From UBA6115 sp964346355 (GTDB taxonomy: Bacteria > Bacillota > Clostridia > Christensenellales > Aristaeellaceae): 48,793 bases of DNA. The position numbers were made by a program, and so were the translations under genes. Positions 25,931 through 35,266 of this stretch are shown piece after piece. The stretch covers positions 1-48,793 of the forward strand of contig CAYFUH010000011.1 in NCBI GenBank assembly GCA_964346355.1, written 5' to 3'. How positions within the stretch are numbered: position 1 is the first letter of the stretch; each line of letters starts with the position of its first letter. The notes beneath the pieces were generated by a model. It had not been told where the DNA came from. It made no database searches and saw only the letters and a program-made list of their open reading frames with translations.

Positions 25931-27466
25931 ACTGCCACCTCCGCTGGATGAAGCGCTGGAGCATCGTAAACAGGAAGATGATCAAAAACAGCACGATGGC
26001 AGCCGCCGCCGCGCGCCCCAGCTCACGGTTGTTGTCGTGCATCATGTCGTAGATGTAATACACCATGGTGTACAGGTTCTTGGCCGGCCCCGGCGCCCCG
26101 TTAAAGAGGACCACCACGGTGGAGAACACCTTAAACGCGCTGATGGAGTTGATGATCAAAACCAGGGAGATGGTGGGCGCAAGCAGCGGCACCGTGATGC
26201 GCCGGAAGATGCGGAAGGCGCGCGCGCCATCCACCCGGGCGACGGTGTAATAGCTCTCATCGATGTTTTGAAGCCCCGACAGCAGCAGGATGATGGTAAA
26301 GGGCAGGGAGTTCCAGATGCCGAAGATAATCAGCGCCGTCATGGAGTGGCTGATGTTGCCCAGCCAGTGCACCGGGTCCATCCCGAACCAGCCCAAAATG
26401 GCGTTGAGCAGACCGAACTTTTGGTTGAAGATCCACCGCCACACCATGCCCACCGCGGTGACTGAGGTAACCATGGGCAAAAAGTAGGTGGTCTGGAAGA
26501 GGGCGGAGAAGCGCAGCTTCTGGTTGAGTAAATAGGCGATGATGATGGCCAGCACCGTGCCCACCGGCACCGTCACCAGCACATAGAACATGGTGTTTTT
26601 AAGCCCCTGCAGGAAGTAGTTGGTGGTGCCGGGCTCCCCGAAGATGACGTGTTTGTAGTTGCCAATGCCCCAGCCGGAGAAGCTGCCGTCCAAGCGATAG
26701 TGCTCCTGGAAGCTCATGATCACCACGCGCACCACAGGGTAAAGCGAAAACAGGGCCACGCCGATGAAGAAGGGCAGCAGGTAGTCCATCGGCTCCAGCC
26801 GCTGACCCAGGCGCGCGCGCTTGTCCACATCGCTGCGCAGGTAGTTTAAAAGGAGGGCTGCCGCGAAGAGCAGCAAAAAGACGCCCAGCGCCACAAGCGG
26901 CGTGTAATAGTACATGATGGGGTAGTACGGCTCGTTGGAGGCCAGGCCCAGGCGCACATCGCCCAGGGTGACATCGCGCTCCAGCTGCTCCGCCTGCGCA
27001 GCAAGCGCTGTGATGATGCCCTCCCGCAGGGCGGGGAAGCGCTCCTTCATGCTGGCCTGCAAACCCTCATCCGCCACCCGGTTTACAGCGCCTTCATACA
27101 GCGTGTCCACCACGATGGCGGCAATCTCCGCCTCCGGTGTCTCCGCCTCCACCAGGGTGGTGACGGTGGTTTTTAAGGCGCGCTTTTTGGAGGACATGCC
27201 GGTATCCAATTGGCGCAGCACCGTATTGTCCTGGCCTTCGCCCAGCGCCTCCTTGACTTTGGCCGCACCCGTATCCATGAACAGGTTGGCCTGCAGGGTG
27301 TTTTGCATCTGGTCCACCTTGCCGGCCAGGCGCTGGCGTCCCATCAAGCCCAGGCCCAGGGCCAGGGCGCCAATGAGGGTGAACAGGATGATGTGCACCA
27401 CCACCCGCCCGGGACCGGCCCGGCGCGGGATATAGGGCGCCCGCCGCGTAAGCTGTGTTGTGCTCA

Positions 27467-27467
<1 letters not shown>
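25923..27467 (-). CDS. Carbohydrate ABC transporter permease (MalF type) with N-terminal outer domain
   Basis: 514 residues. Residues about 20-43 form one membrane helix, followed by some 130 residues of charged, helical, apparently external sequence (about 45-185), another helix near 188-212 (YYTPLVALGVFLLLFAAALL), and then the standard permease core with EAA loop ARVDGARAFRIFRRITVP. E. coli MalF also has a large outer loop that contacts the binding protein, but placed between helices 3 and 4; here it is between the first two. It overlaps the ATPase stop by one base (TGATG) and the MalG start by 8 nt. Confidence 0.92.
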
Positions 27468-28531
<1,064 letters not shown>

Positions 28532-28593
28532 ATGATAACTCCGTTCCCGCGCAGCAATGCCCGTTTTGTATTGACGCAGTTGTAGTGTTTTCT

Positions 28594-28622
28594 ATCTTAC
28601 CCAATGACGCCGGTTTTTTCAA
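28594..28622 (-). promoter_or_regulatory. Promoter of the ATPase-permease-metallopeptidase operon
   Basis: TTGAAA (28617-28622), 17-bp spacer, TAAGAT (28594-28599) on the minus strand; 5' leader about 55 nt. Confidence 0.65.
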
Positions 28623-28639
28623 TAAATTGCCAATATTTT

Positions 28640-28674
28640 ACACACAAAAGCGGCAGGGGACGCGCCCCTGCCGC
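28640..28674 (-). terminator. Rho-independent terminator after hppA
   Basis: A 10-bp stem GCGGCAGGGG / CCCCTGCCGC (28650-28674) followed on the minus strand by TTTTGTGTGT. It separates the pyrophosphatase from the ATPase operon promoter. Confidence 0.85.
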
Positions 28675-28692
28675 CTGATTGGTAGGTTTAGA

Positions 28693-30876
28693 TTACAGCT
28701 TGATGCCCAGGAGGGCCAGCAGGTTGTTGTTGGCGAAGACCGCCACGGTGACCAGGGAAACGGTGGCCATCATCTTGATGAAGATATCAAGGCAGGGGCC
28801 GACGGTGTCCTTTAAGGGATCGCCCACGGTGTCGCCGATGATGGCGGCGTCATGCGCAGGGGTGCCCTTCTCGTGGCCCGCAATCGCGCCGGTTTCGATG
28901 TATTTCTTGCCGTTGTCCCAGGCGCCGCCCGCGTTGCCGGCGAAGATGGCAATCATGATCGCGCACACGGTGGAGCCGATGATCAGCCCGCCCACAAAGT
29001 GCGGCCCCAGGACAAAGCCGCAGGCAACCGGCACCAGGATGGCCAGCAGGGAGGGAATCTTCATCTCGGAGATGGCGCCCTTGGAAGAAATCTCAATGCA
29101 GGTTTTGTAATCCGGCTTGGCTTTGCCTTCCAGCAGGCCCGGAATCTCGCGGAACTGACGGCGCACCTCATCCACCATCTTGCGCGCGGCCTTGGCCACC
29201 GCCTCAATCAGGATGCCCGAGAACAGGAAGGGCAGGGCGCCGCCGATGACAGCGCCAGCCAGCGTCATGGGCTGGATGATATTGAGGACGAGCGGGGTGT
29301 TGAAATCGTTGAAGGAGTACAGGTAGGAAATCATCAGCGCCAGGGCGGCTAAGGCGCCAGAACCAATCGCGAAGCCCTTGCCGATGGCGGCAGTGGTGTT
29401 GCCCACGGAGTCCAGGGTGTCGGTGATGCGGCGGACTTCCGGATCCAGGCCGGACATCTCGGCGATGCCGCCGGCGTTGTCGGCGATGGGGCCGTAGGAG
29501 TCAACCGTCACGGTGGCGGACACGAAGGACAGCATGCCCATGGCGGCCATGGCCACGCCGTACATGCCGGCTGCATAGTAGGAGAAGATGATGCCCATGC
29601 CCAGGATGATGCAGGGCAGCATGGTGCTCTTCATGCCAACAGCCAGGCCTTGGGTGATGGTGAGCGCCGGACCCTCAATGGAGGCGTGCGCCAGCCTGCG
29701 GGTGGGCTCGAAGTGGTCGGAGGTGTAGTACTCCGCCACCATGCCGATTAAGACGCCGGACACGACGCCGATGGTGGAGGCAATCCAGGGGGAGACGAAG
29801 CCGGCGGCAAAGCCCAGGGTAGAACGCAAGAGGCCCGCGTCAAAATTGCCGAACATGCCCCAGGACACGAAGAAGCCGGCCACAATGGTACCCGCGGCCG
29901 CCACATAGGTGGAGGCGTTGAGGTCCTTGTGCGGGTCATCCGTCAGTTTGGGGCGCAAAAGCAGGGAGGCGATGCCCGCGATGCAGGCGATCATGCCGAT
30001 GGCGACGAAGATCATCGGGAAGACGACCAGGCTGTTGAGCATTTCCTTGGTCATGCCGGTGCCTTCTGCCAAGGATTTGGAGAACATGTGGTACGCCAGG
30101 ATGATGCCGGAGGCGATCGAGCCCACATAGCTTTCCAGCAGGTCGCTGCCCAGGCCCGCGACGTCGCCCACGTTGTCGCCCACGTTGTCGGCGATGGTGG
30201 CGGGGTTGCGGGGGTCATCCTCCGGGATGTGGGCTTCGGTCTTGCCCACCAGGTCCGCGCCCATGTCAGCAGCCTTGGTATAGATGCCGCCGCCCACGCG
30301 GTTGAACATGGCCACCATGGAGCAGCCCAGCGCGTAGCCGGAGAGCGTCATGGTGAAGGGGTTGATGTAAAGGCCAATCAGGTTGCGGTAGGTGGCTTCG
30401 GTCTCCGTCACCTGGCCCATGCGGTAGCCAAAGATATAATAGACAATGAACAGACCCAGGAGCGCAAACCCGCCAACGGATAGGCCCATGACGGAGCTGC
30501 CGCGGAAGGCGACCTTGACGGTCTCGCCGATGTTGCGGGTTTCCCGCGCGCGGTTTGACACGCGGACGTTTGAGTAGGTGGCGGACTTCATGCCCACCAA
30601 GCCTGCCAGACCGGACATGACAGACCCGATGACCAGCGCGACCGCGGCGTGCCAGGTGGTCAACACGGCGAGGACGCCGGCTACGACCAGCACTGTGATG
30701 TACAGGATTTTGTACTCATAGGCGATAAAGGCGTTGGCGCCAACGCGGATCGCGGCGGCGATCTCACGCATTTCCTCCGTGCCCTCGGGCATCCGCTTCA
30801 TCGTTAGATAGTTGAAGGCGGCAAAGCACAGGGCGAGGATGGCGGCGAAGAGGACCAGGAGAATCAATAAGCTCAT
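28693..30876 (-). CDS. hppA: Membrane-bound ion-translocating pyrophosphatase
   Basis: About 727 residues, 15-17 helices; it couples pyrophosphate hydrolysis to ion pumping. Active-site segments are intact: DLVGKTEAHIPEDDPRNPA, DNVGDNVGDVAG, TVDSYGPIADNAGGIAEM, and IIGDTVGDPLKDT near the end. The segment GNTTAAIGKG has Ala where K+-independent enzymes carry Lys, so K+ dependence is expected. The Glu in SDLLESYVG is in the position typical of Na+-pumping members rather than one turn later; Na+ transport is therefore likely but not certain. Start 30876 follows AAAGGAAG; an ATG at 30891 overlaps that site. It lies between a sugar-binding protein and its permeases. Confidence 0.95.
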   Translation of the reverse strand: MSLLILLVLFAAILALCFAAFNYLTMKRMPEGTEEMREIAAAIRVGANAFIAYEYKILYITVLVVAGVLAVLTTWHAAVALVIGSVMSGLAGLVGMKSATYSNVRVSNRARETRNIGETVKVAFRGSSVMGLSVGGFALLGLFIVYYIFGYRMGQVTETEATYRNLIGLYINPFTMTLSGYALGCSMVAMFNRVGGGIYTKAADMGADLVGKTEAHIPEDDPRNPATIADNVGDNVGDVAGLGSDLLESYVGSIASGIILAYHMFSKSLAEGTGMTKEMLNSLVVFPMIFVAIGMIACIAGIASLLLRPKLTDDPHKDLNASTYVAAAGTIVAGFFVSWGMFGNFDAGLLRSTLGFAAGFVSPWIASTIGVVSGVLIGMVAEYYTSDHFEPTRRLAHASIEGPALTITQGLAVGMKSTMLPCIILGMGIIFSYYAAGMYGVAMAAMGMLSFVSATVTVDSYGPIADNAGGIAEMSGLDPEVRRITDTLDSVGNTTAAIGKGFAIGSGALAALALMISYLYSFNDFNTPLVLNIIQPMTLAGAVIGGALPFLFSGILIEAVAKAARKMVDEVRRQFREIPGLLEGKAKPDYKTCIEISSKGAISEMKIPSLLAILVPVACGFVLGPHFVGGLIIGSTVCAIMIAIFAGNAGGAWDNGKKYIETGAIAGHEKGTPAHDAAIIGDTVGDPLKDTVGPCLDIFIKMMATVSLVTVAVFANNNLLALLGIKL

Positions 30877-31027
30877 GCTTCTTCCTTTCACCGGGTTGTT
30901 CCGGGCTTCGTTTTATCTATGAACACCGCAAGATTGCGGGAATCATATCAGGGGCAGGTTACAGGAAAACGGCCACCTGCTGAGCCATGGCGGCATACAT
31001 AAGCAAGAGGCGCCGCCGCCTTCCCAT
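30877..31027 (-). other. Structured 5' leader of hppA (no gene)
   Basis: This part of the 301-base stretch (30877-31177) without a gene holds three short stems when read on the minus strand: GGCGGC/GCCGCC, GCAGGT/ACCTGC, and CCGCA/TGCGG. I do not recognise a known riboswitch class. The rest of the stretch holds the hppA promoter and the terminator of the binding-protein gene. Confidence 0.35.
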
Positions 31028-31056
31028 AAAATAGTCAAAATGGGGCAGAAAATCAA
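31028..31056 (-). promoter_or_regulatory. Candidate promoter of hppA
   Basis: TTGATT (31051-31056), 17-bp spacer and TATTTT (31028-31033) on the minus strand. Confidence 0.45.
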
Positions 31057-31128
31057 GCCTTTTTCGGTCAAAAAACGCAAATATGTCGTGCAACCTGGTT
31101 TTGGCGGCAAGAATTGAGGAAAAACCCC

Positions 31129-31156
31129 AAAAAACAGGGCTGCCGACCGGCAGCCC
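31129..31156 (-). terminator. Rho-independent terminator after the second sugar-binding protein
   Basis: A 9-bp stem GGGCTGCCG / CGGCAGCCC (31137-31156) followed on the minus strand by TGTTTTTTGG; 21 nt after the stop. Confidence 0.88.
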
Positions 31157-31177
31157 TTTTGGGGTAGATGGGGAAGT

Positions 31178-32467
31178 TTATTTGCCCTGGAGCGCGGCGT
31201 TGGAGAGGATGATGGCCTCGTCCCAGGCTTCGTCAGCCGTCATCTGGCCGCTGGCCGCCTTGATGATGGCGTCACGGATGGCGTTGCGCACCACGTTGGC
31301 GCCGGTCACAGCGGGCAGGGAGCCGGCCTTGTCCAGATGGCCCTGCACAGCAGCAAGCGCCTGGTTGGCCAGGGAATCCTTCCCGATGAAGGCCTTGTAG
31401 GCATCGGTCTCACGCGTCCAGGCGTAGGGCGCCAGGGCGATCACGGCCTCGGCCCAGCCGGCGTTCACTTCGGGGGAGATGAAGTATTTCACAAACTCGT
31501 AGGCACCCTCTGCACGGGCGTCATCGTTGTAGTAGAACACGATGGGGCCGCGGTTCCAGGAAGGATACCAGGTGTCTGCAGGCATGGGCGCCATGGCAAA
31601 CTCGAACCCGTCGGGATTGATGTAGGGGAAGCCGGCAGAGGAGCCAATGTAGGAGGCAACCTGGCCAGAGCCAAAGTCAACGGAGAAGTAGTTGCCAACA
31701 GAGGTCAGGGAGACCAGACCTTCCTTGGCCAGATCGACCAGCCAGGCCACCTTTGCGCGCACTTCGGGCGTATCAAAGAGGACTTTCTGGTTGGGTACAT
31801 CGATGTAGCCGGCACCCGGGGTTTCCATGATCAGCATCTGCACGATGTCCGTTAAGCTGTCCGTACCCAGGAAGGGGATGTTCTTCGCTTCCTTCACCTT
31901 GCGGGCGGCTGCTTCCAGCTCCTCCCAGGTGGTGGGCACGGGGATGTCCAGTTCCTCCAGCAGGGTCTTGTTGTAAAACAGGATGGGGCCGGTTGTGTAG
32001 GCGGGCACATAGTGGATGAGGCCATCCTCAAAGCCCAGCACTTCGCCTTCCAAAACACCCTTGGTGAGGGCATCCTCAAAGCCTTCAATGCCGATCTCTT
32101 CGTCATAGATGTACTGGCTTAAGTCCGCCACGTGGCCGCTCTTCACATACTGGGCGGCTTCTGAGGGGTAGTTGAAGATGATGTCCGGGCCAATGCCTTC
32201 CAGCACGGCGGAGTAGACGGCCTTGGTGAAGTCCGCGTTGGGCTGCTGGTGCATCACCATTTCAACCTTGTCGCTTTGCGCGTTGAAATCCTCCGCGGCT
32301 TTGAGCAAATAGGCTTCCTGGTCGTCTGTAAAGGTATACCAGACTGTCACCTTGGTCTTGGCTCCCTCGGCCTGCGCTTCCACGGGGCGGGTCAGGAAAT
32401 AGATCCCGACGGCGCTGGTGACGACAAGCGCGACAATCATGATGGTGGTCCAGGTTTTCTTCGACAT
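31178..32467 (-). CDS. Sugar ABC transporter substrate-binding protein (family 1)
   Basis: 429 residues from ATG 32467, 7 nt after AAGGAGG. The N-terminus has one hydrophobic segment (IMIVALVVTSAVGIYFLTRP) and no lipobox, so it is either cleaved near VEAQA or kept as a membrane anchor. The body is a typical oligosaccharide-binding fold: KVTVWYTFTDDQEAYLLKAA, FNAQSDKVEMVMHQ, GIGPDIIFNYPSEAAQY, then AYIGSSAGFPYI. It is a likely partner of the MalF/MalG permeases 5 kb downstream on the same strand, but hppA and two terminators lie between them, so expression is uncoupled. Confidence 0.92.
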   Translation of the reverse strand: MSKKTWTTIMIVALVVTSAVGIYFLTRPVEAQAEGAKTKVTVWYTFTDDQEAYLLKAAEDFNAQSDKVEMVMHQQPNADFTKAVYSAVLEGIGPDIIFNYPSEAAQYVKSGHVADLSQYIYDEEIGIEGFEDALTKGVLEGEVLGFEDGLIHYVPAYTTGPILFYNKTLLEELDIPVPTTWEELEAAARKVKEAKNIPFLGTDSLTDIVQMLIMETPGAGYIDVPNQKVLFDTPEVRAKVAWLVDLAKEGLVSLTSVGNYFSVDFGSGQVASYIGSSAGFPYINPDGFEFAMAPMPADTWYPSWNRGPIVFYYNDDARAEGAYEFVKYFISPEVNAGWAEAVIALAPYAWTRETDAYKAFIGKDSLANQALAAVQGHLDKAGSLPAVTGANVVRNAIRDAIIKAASGQMTADEAWDEAIILSNAALQGK

Positions 32468-32542
32468 GGGTTCCTCCTTCAAATCCTTTGCCACTTCTGG
32501 CAGTTATGGGCTACACAATATCAGGCTATGCCCTGTACTAAT

Positions 32543-32577
32543 AGTATACCTGTTTTTCCGGAATGCAAACGTTTTAT
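32543..32577 (-). promoter_or_regulatory. Promoter and cre/LacI-type operator of the second sugar-binding protein
   Basis: A -10 TATACT (32543-32548) lies 76 bp before the start codon. The expected -35 position is covered by TGCAAACGTTTTAT (32564-32577, plus strand), which matches 7 of the 9 fixed positions of the catabolite site TGNAANCGNTNNCA and the central part of MalR-like LacI-family operators. Binding there would block the polymerase. The site also overlaps the holin stop codon. Confidence 0.5.
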
Positions 32578-33029
32578 TGTAAAGTTTTGGCGGGGTCTTG
32601 GGCGCTTTCATTTTGGTTTTGCGCCTGCTGGTATCGCTCCAGCGACTGCAGGATGCCGCCTGGAAAGGGCACCCCCAACAGGGCGGCATTTTCGACCACC
32701 GAGAAGGCTTCATTCGCCGCGTAAAAGCCAATCACGCTGTATCTGCAGATGCTCGTAGAAAGAAGGGTATCCAGCGCTGTGCCCAGGATGACCAGCAGCA
32801 CCATGAGGAGCTTGCGGGTTAAGCCAAGAAAGAATTGGCGGGATAAAAAGCCGCCCTGCTCCGTCTTGTCGCTGCGCTGATAAAAAGCGACGATCAGGCC
32901 GGATAGCAGGTCCAGGCCCATGAAGAGGAACAGCACGCCCAGTGCGCCGTCCCAGCCGCCCACAGCGTGGGTAAGCCAAGCCAGCGCGGTCATGAAGGCG
33001 CCAGTGAGCCAGTGTGTGAGTTGTTTCAT
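32574..33029 (-). CDS. Phage holin (toxin secretion/phage lysis holin family)
   Basis: 151 residues with three to four hydrophobic helices (DGALGVLFLFMGLDLLSGLI, FFLGLTRKLLMVLLVILGTA, IGFYAANEAFSVVENAALLG). GLDLLSGLIVAF and SVVENAALLGVPFP are hallmarks of the phage holin_4 group. The C-terminus is polar and charged. It would permeabilise the membrane so the adjacent endolysin reaches the wall. It lies 15 nt after the endolysin gene and is the last gene of the phage cassette, with no terminator before the next promoter. Confidence 0.92.
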   Translation of the reverse strand: MKQLTHWLTGAFMTALAWLTHAVGGWDGALGVLFLFMGLDLLSGLIVAFYQRSDKTEQGGFLSRQFFLGLTRKLLMVLLVILGTALDTLLSTSICRYSVIGFYAANEAFSVVENAALLGVPFPGGILQSLERYQQAQNQNESAQDPAKTLQ

Positions 33030-33044
33030 ATCATTTCCTTTCTG

Positions 33045-33917
33045 TCAATTCGTGAAGGACAAGGCGTATTCCTCATCGCTTTGCCATTGGTCCTGCGCCT
33101 TTGGCTCTGGCTTTGGAAACAGCATTTTCATGGTGTCCGGCCCCGCTGTGCCGTCATCCAAAAGCCCGGTGACCTTCTGGAAGGCCACCACTGCGCATGC
33201 GGTCTCTTTGCCATAGATGCCGTCTGAGCCGAAGCGCGGCAGCGGGTAGCCCAGGCGCATCAGCTGGCTTTGCACAAGGCGCACCAGGGCGCCCCTGTCC
33301 CCGATTCCCAGGCGCAGGCTGTGCAAATCCGGCGCGGGCAGGACCGGAGGCGGCTGATGCGGGGCGGGTAATGCCGGATCTTTGCCAAGCAAGGTGTCCG
33401 GCACAAAGAAGCCTCTGGGGATGGCCATATGTGTCCAGGGATAGGCGGTCAGCTTGCTTTTGATGACGCCCACGGCGTGCCCCCTGGCGTCAATGACAAA
33501 GCCATTGCCCAGGGAAATGCCCGCATGCGCCATGGATTTGCCATCCGCTTCACATCGGAACAGGACGCATACATGCCTGGCCGCAGCATTCGTCATCCGC
33601 CCCTGATAAGCCCAAGCCGCCTTTGCCTTCCATTGGGAGGTAGCGCCCGAGGGCAGCAGCACGCCGGCAGCCTTGAGGGCGGCTTTCACCAGTTGCGCGC
33701 AGTCATAAGCCGGTCTTCCCCTGTATTTGCACCGGATACAACTACTGGCCTTGCCGGACAGCACCGGGCAGAACTTCCTGATATGGCCAGTCATCGCGGG
33801 GTATTGTGTTATTCGCGCGCGGCGGTAATCCGGGCTGCAGGGTTTACCTGTGCCGCCGTACACATAGGGCGCGCCTACAGCAGCCTCCAAAAAATCAATC
33901 ATTTTCTGTATGTCCAT
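33045..33917 (-). CDS. NlpC/P60 endolysin with peptidoglycan-binding domain
   Basis: 290 residues without a signal peptide. The NlpC/P60 domain (about 1-165) has catalytic Cys in AYDCAQLVKAALKAAGV, His in AHAGISLGNGFVIDARGH and a start MIDFLEAAVGAPYVYGG. A Cys-rich insert (CPVLSGKASSCIRCKYRG) precedes the catalytic Cys, as in several gut-phage members. A Pro-rich linker (PALPAPHQPPPVLPAP) leads to a PG_binding_1 domain at about 205-265 (GALVRLVQSQLMRLGY, DGIYGKETACAVVAFQ). It should cleave wall peptides. It overlaps the gene before it by one base and pairs with the holin after it. Confidence 0.92.
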   Translation of the reverse strand: MDIQKMIDFLEAAVGAPYVYGGTGKPCSPDYRRARITQYPAMTGHIRKFCPVLSGKASSCIRCKYRGRPAYDCAQLVKAALKAAGVLLPSGATSQWKAKAAWAYQGRMTNAAARHVCVLFRCEADGKSMAHAGISLGNGFVIDARGHAVGVIKSKLTAYPWTHMAIPRGFFVPDTLLGKDPALPAPHQPPPVLPAPDLHSLRLGIGDRGALVRLVQSQLMRLGYPLPRFGSDGIYGKETACAVVAFQKVTGLLDDGTAGPDTMKMLFPKPEPKAQDQWQSDEEYALSFTN

Positions 33918-34588
33918 TACACTTCCCTTAGCAGCAAATTGACCGGCCCAAAGGTAATCTGCCCCGCTTTTTCGTACATCGCCTTCGCCTCAGCCTTCTC
34001 ACAGCGCATGGTGAGGGACTGGTTGCTGCCCGCGGACGGGTCATAGAAGGTAAGCACCAGGCTGGGTTTGGCGGCAGCGCTTAGCACCTGGCGCGCTTCT
34101 GTCTCCCCCAACACCTCATACTGGATGCGGACCTGGCGCAACAGGCGGCCTTCTTCATGCACCCATTCACAGGAAAGCTCCGTGGCGTCCTTCATTTTGA
34201 CGCCGTCAACCAGCAGGTTGGTGCGCAGGGCAGAAGGATGGGGTATCAGGCTGAAGGCGCCGTCTGTGCCCAGTGCTGCACTGCCCTCAAACGCCAGCAC
34301 CTTGAGGAAAAAGCCGGTCTGCGCCTCCTGGTCATCCTGGGCAAAGCGCAATGAAAGGCCCAGGGGCACAAGCGCGGCGCTGGCCAAAGCGGTGTAGTCA
34401 TCGCCCTGCTGGGGCGTGTTCACCCGCAGGGTGAGCGCGATGACCACCCGCGCCTGCGCCGGATTGCGGCGCGCCCATTCCTTCAAATGAAACACGCAGC
34501 CGGGCAGCGCCGGGGGATGCTGCGGCCATGCGCGCATAACCGGGCAGGGCAGCCCGTCCTTTAAGGCCAGGTAGATAGCCCGCATCAT
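33917..34588 (-). CDS. Phage tail-terminator-like / DUF6711-like fusion protein
   Basis: 223 residues. The N-terminal half (MRAIYLALKDGLPCPVMRAW to about 105) has the alpha/beta layout of tail terminator or tail-completion proteins, with a conserved VVIALTLRV strand and the helix DYTALASAALVPLGL. The second half (about 118-223) resembles DUF6711 tail proteins: NLLVDGVKMKDATELSCEW, then TFYDPSAGSNQSLTMRC and TFGPVNLLLREV. In many phages these are separate genes. It overlaps both neighbours by 1-4 nt. Assignment is by layout, not by a database search. Confidence 0.6.
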   Translation of the reverse strand: MMRAIYLALKDGLPCPVMRAWPQHPPALPGCVFHLKEWARRNPAQARVVIALTLRVNTPQQGDDYTALASAALVPLGLSLRFAQDDQEAQTGFFLKVLAFEGSAALGTDGAFSLIPHPSALRTNLLVDGVKMKDATELSCEWVHEEGRLLRQVRIQYEVLGETEARQVLSAAAKPSLVLTFYDPSAGSNQSLTMRCEKAEAKAMYEKAGQITFGPVNLLLREV

Positions 34589-34908
34589 TGGCTTAGCTCC
34601 AGGTGGTAGGCTACATGCCGCGGGTAGACCTGCACCGCTGTCACCACAAAGGTGCGCGGGTCCTCCTCAAAATACAGGTGGTCACGCGCCGCGACCTCCG
34701 GCGTGCCCTGGGGAATCAGTTTCCAGGTGATGGCCAGGCGGATGCCGGCGGGCGTTCTGGTCACCCGTTTTTGCGGCGGCAGGCGCAGCGCCCAAAAGCT
34801 GAAGCGCTCCGTTGTTTCAAGCCGCGCAATGCCGCCGGTGGCGTCCACATAAGCCGCGGTCTTGGCGCAGGTCACCCGCTTCAGGCTGCTTGCACGCGGG
34901 CGCATCAT
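34585..34908 (-). CDS. Probable phage head-closure/head-tail connector protein
   Basis: 107 residues, beta-rich. The ending, DHLYFEEDPRTFVVTAVQVY plus a His/Leu strand, is the pattern of SPP1 gp16-like head-closure proteins, which plug the portal and join head to tail. Position between the gp6/gp15-like connector and the tail-terminator-like gene supports this. It overlaps both neighbours by 4 nt. Confidence 0.65.
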   Translation of the reverse strand: MMRPRASSLKRVTCAKTAAYVDATGGIARLETTERFSFWALRLPPQKRVTRTPAGIRLAITWKLIPQGTPEVAARDHLYFEEDPRTFVVTAVQVYPRHVAYHLELSQ

Positions 34909-35213
34909 GGCACGCTCACCGCGCGGGCCAAGCGGTAGGGCCGCAGCTGCAGGCGCACCGCCTCGGGCATGCTCTCAAACCAGGAGCTCACATCCCCTTC
35001 CACCCGCCGGGTTTCGCCCTCTGCCCCGCGCCGGTTGAACAAGGCCAGCGCCAGCAAGGCGCGCGCCGGGTCGATGCGCGGCGTATCGGGCAGGTCCTCC
35101 CGCCCTAAGTAGCCGCAGATGAGGGTGTCCGCCAGCAGGATGTATTCCTCCAGCACCTCGGGCGCAGCCGGTGTCTCCCCCATCAATTTGATCAAACGTT
35201 CCTTGACAGTCAT
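34905..35213 (-). CDS. Phage head-tail adaptor (gp6/gp15-like)
   Basis: 102 residues, mostly helical: VKERLIKLMGE, EEYILLADTLICGYL and RALLALALFNRRGAEGETR, a typical head-tail connector with a final VRLQLRPYR helix. In siphophages it binds beneath the portal. GAGGAG precedes the ATG. It follows the capsid gene after a 53-nt gap that holds a strong hairpin, the only sizeable space inside the late half of the cassette. Confidence 0.75.
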   Translation of the reverse strand: MTVKERLIKLMGETPAAPEVLEEYILLADTLICGYLGREDLPDTPRIDPARALLALALFNRRGAEGETRRVEGDVSSWFESMPEAVRLQLRPYRLARAVSVP

Positions 35214-35229
35214 TTTTTCTCCTCAATTG

Positions 35230-35266
35230 GCCCGCCCTGCCGGCTTGGCAGGGCAGGCGTTTTTTG
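35230..35266 (+). terminator. Strong hairpin between capsid and connector genes, plus-strand terminator signature
   Basis: A 12-bp stem GCCCGCCCTGCC / GGCAGGGCAGGC (one G-T pair on the sense RNA) with a 5-nt loop is followed by GTTTTTTG on the plus strand. All cassette genes are on the minus strand, so as a terminator it would stop antisense RNA entering the capsid gene; as a minus-strand hairpin it could protect or limit capsid mRNA. Confidence 0.6.

Noticed and set aside
30877..31027. c-di-GMP, fluoride or other known riboswitch before hppA
   Set aside because: The conserved cores of those classes that I can recall are not present.
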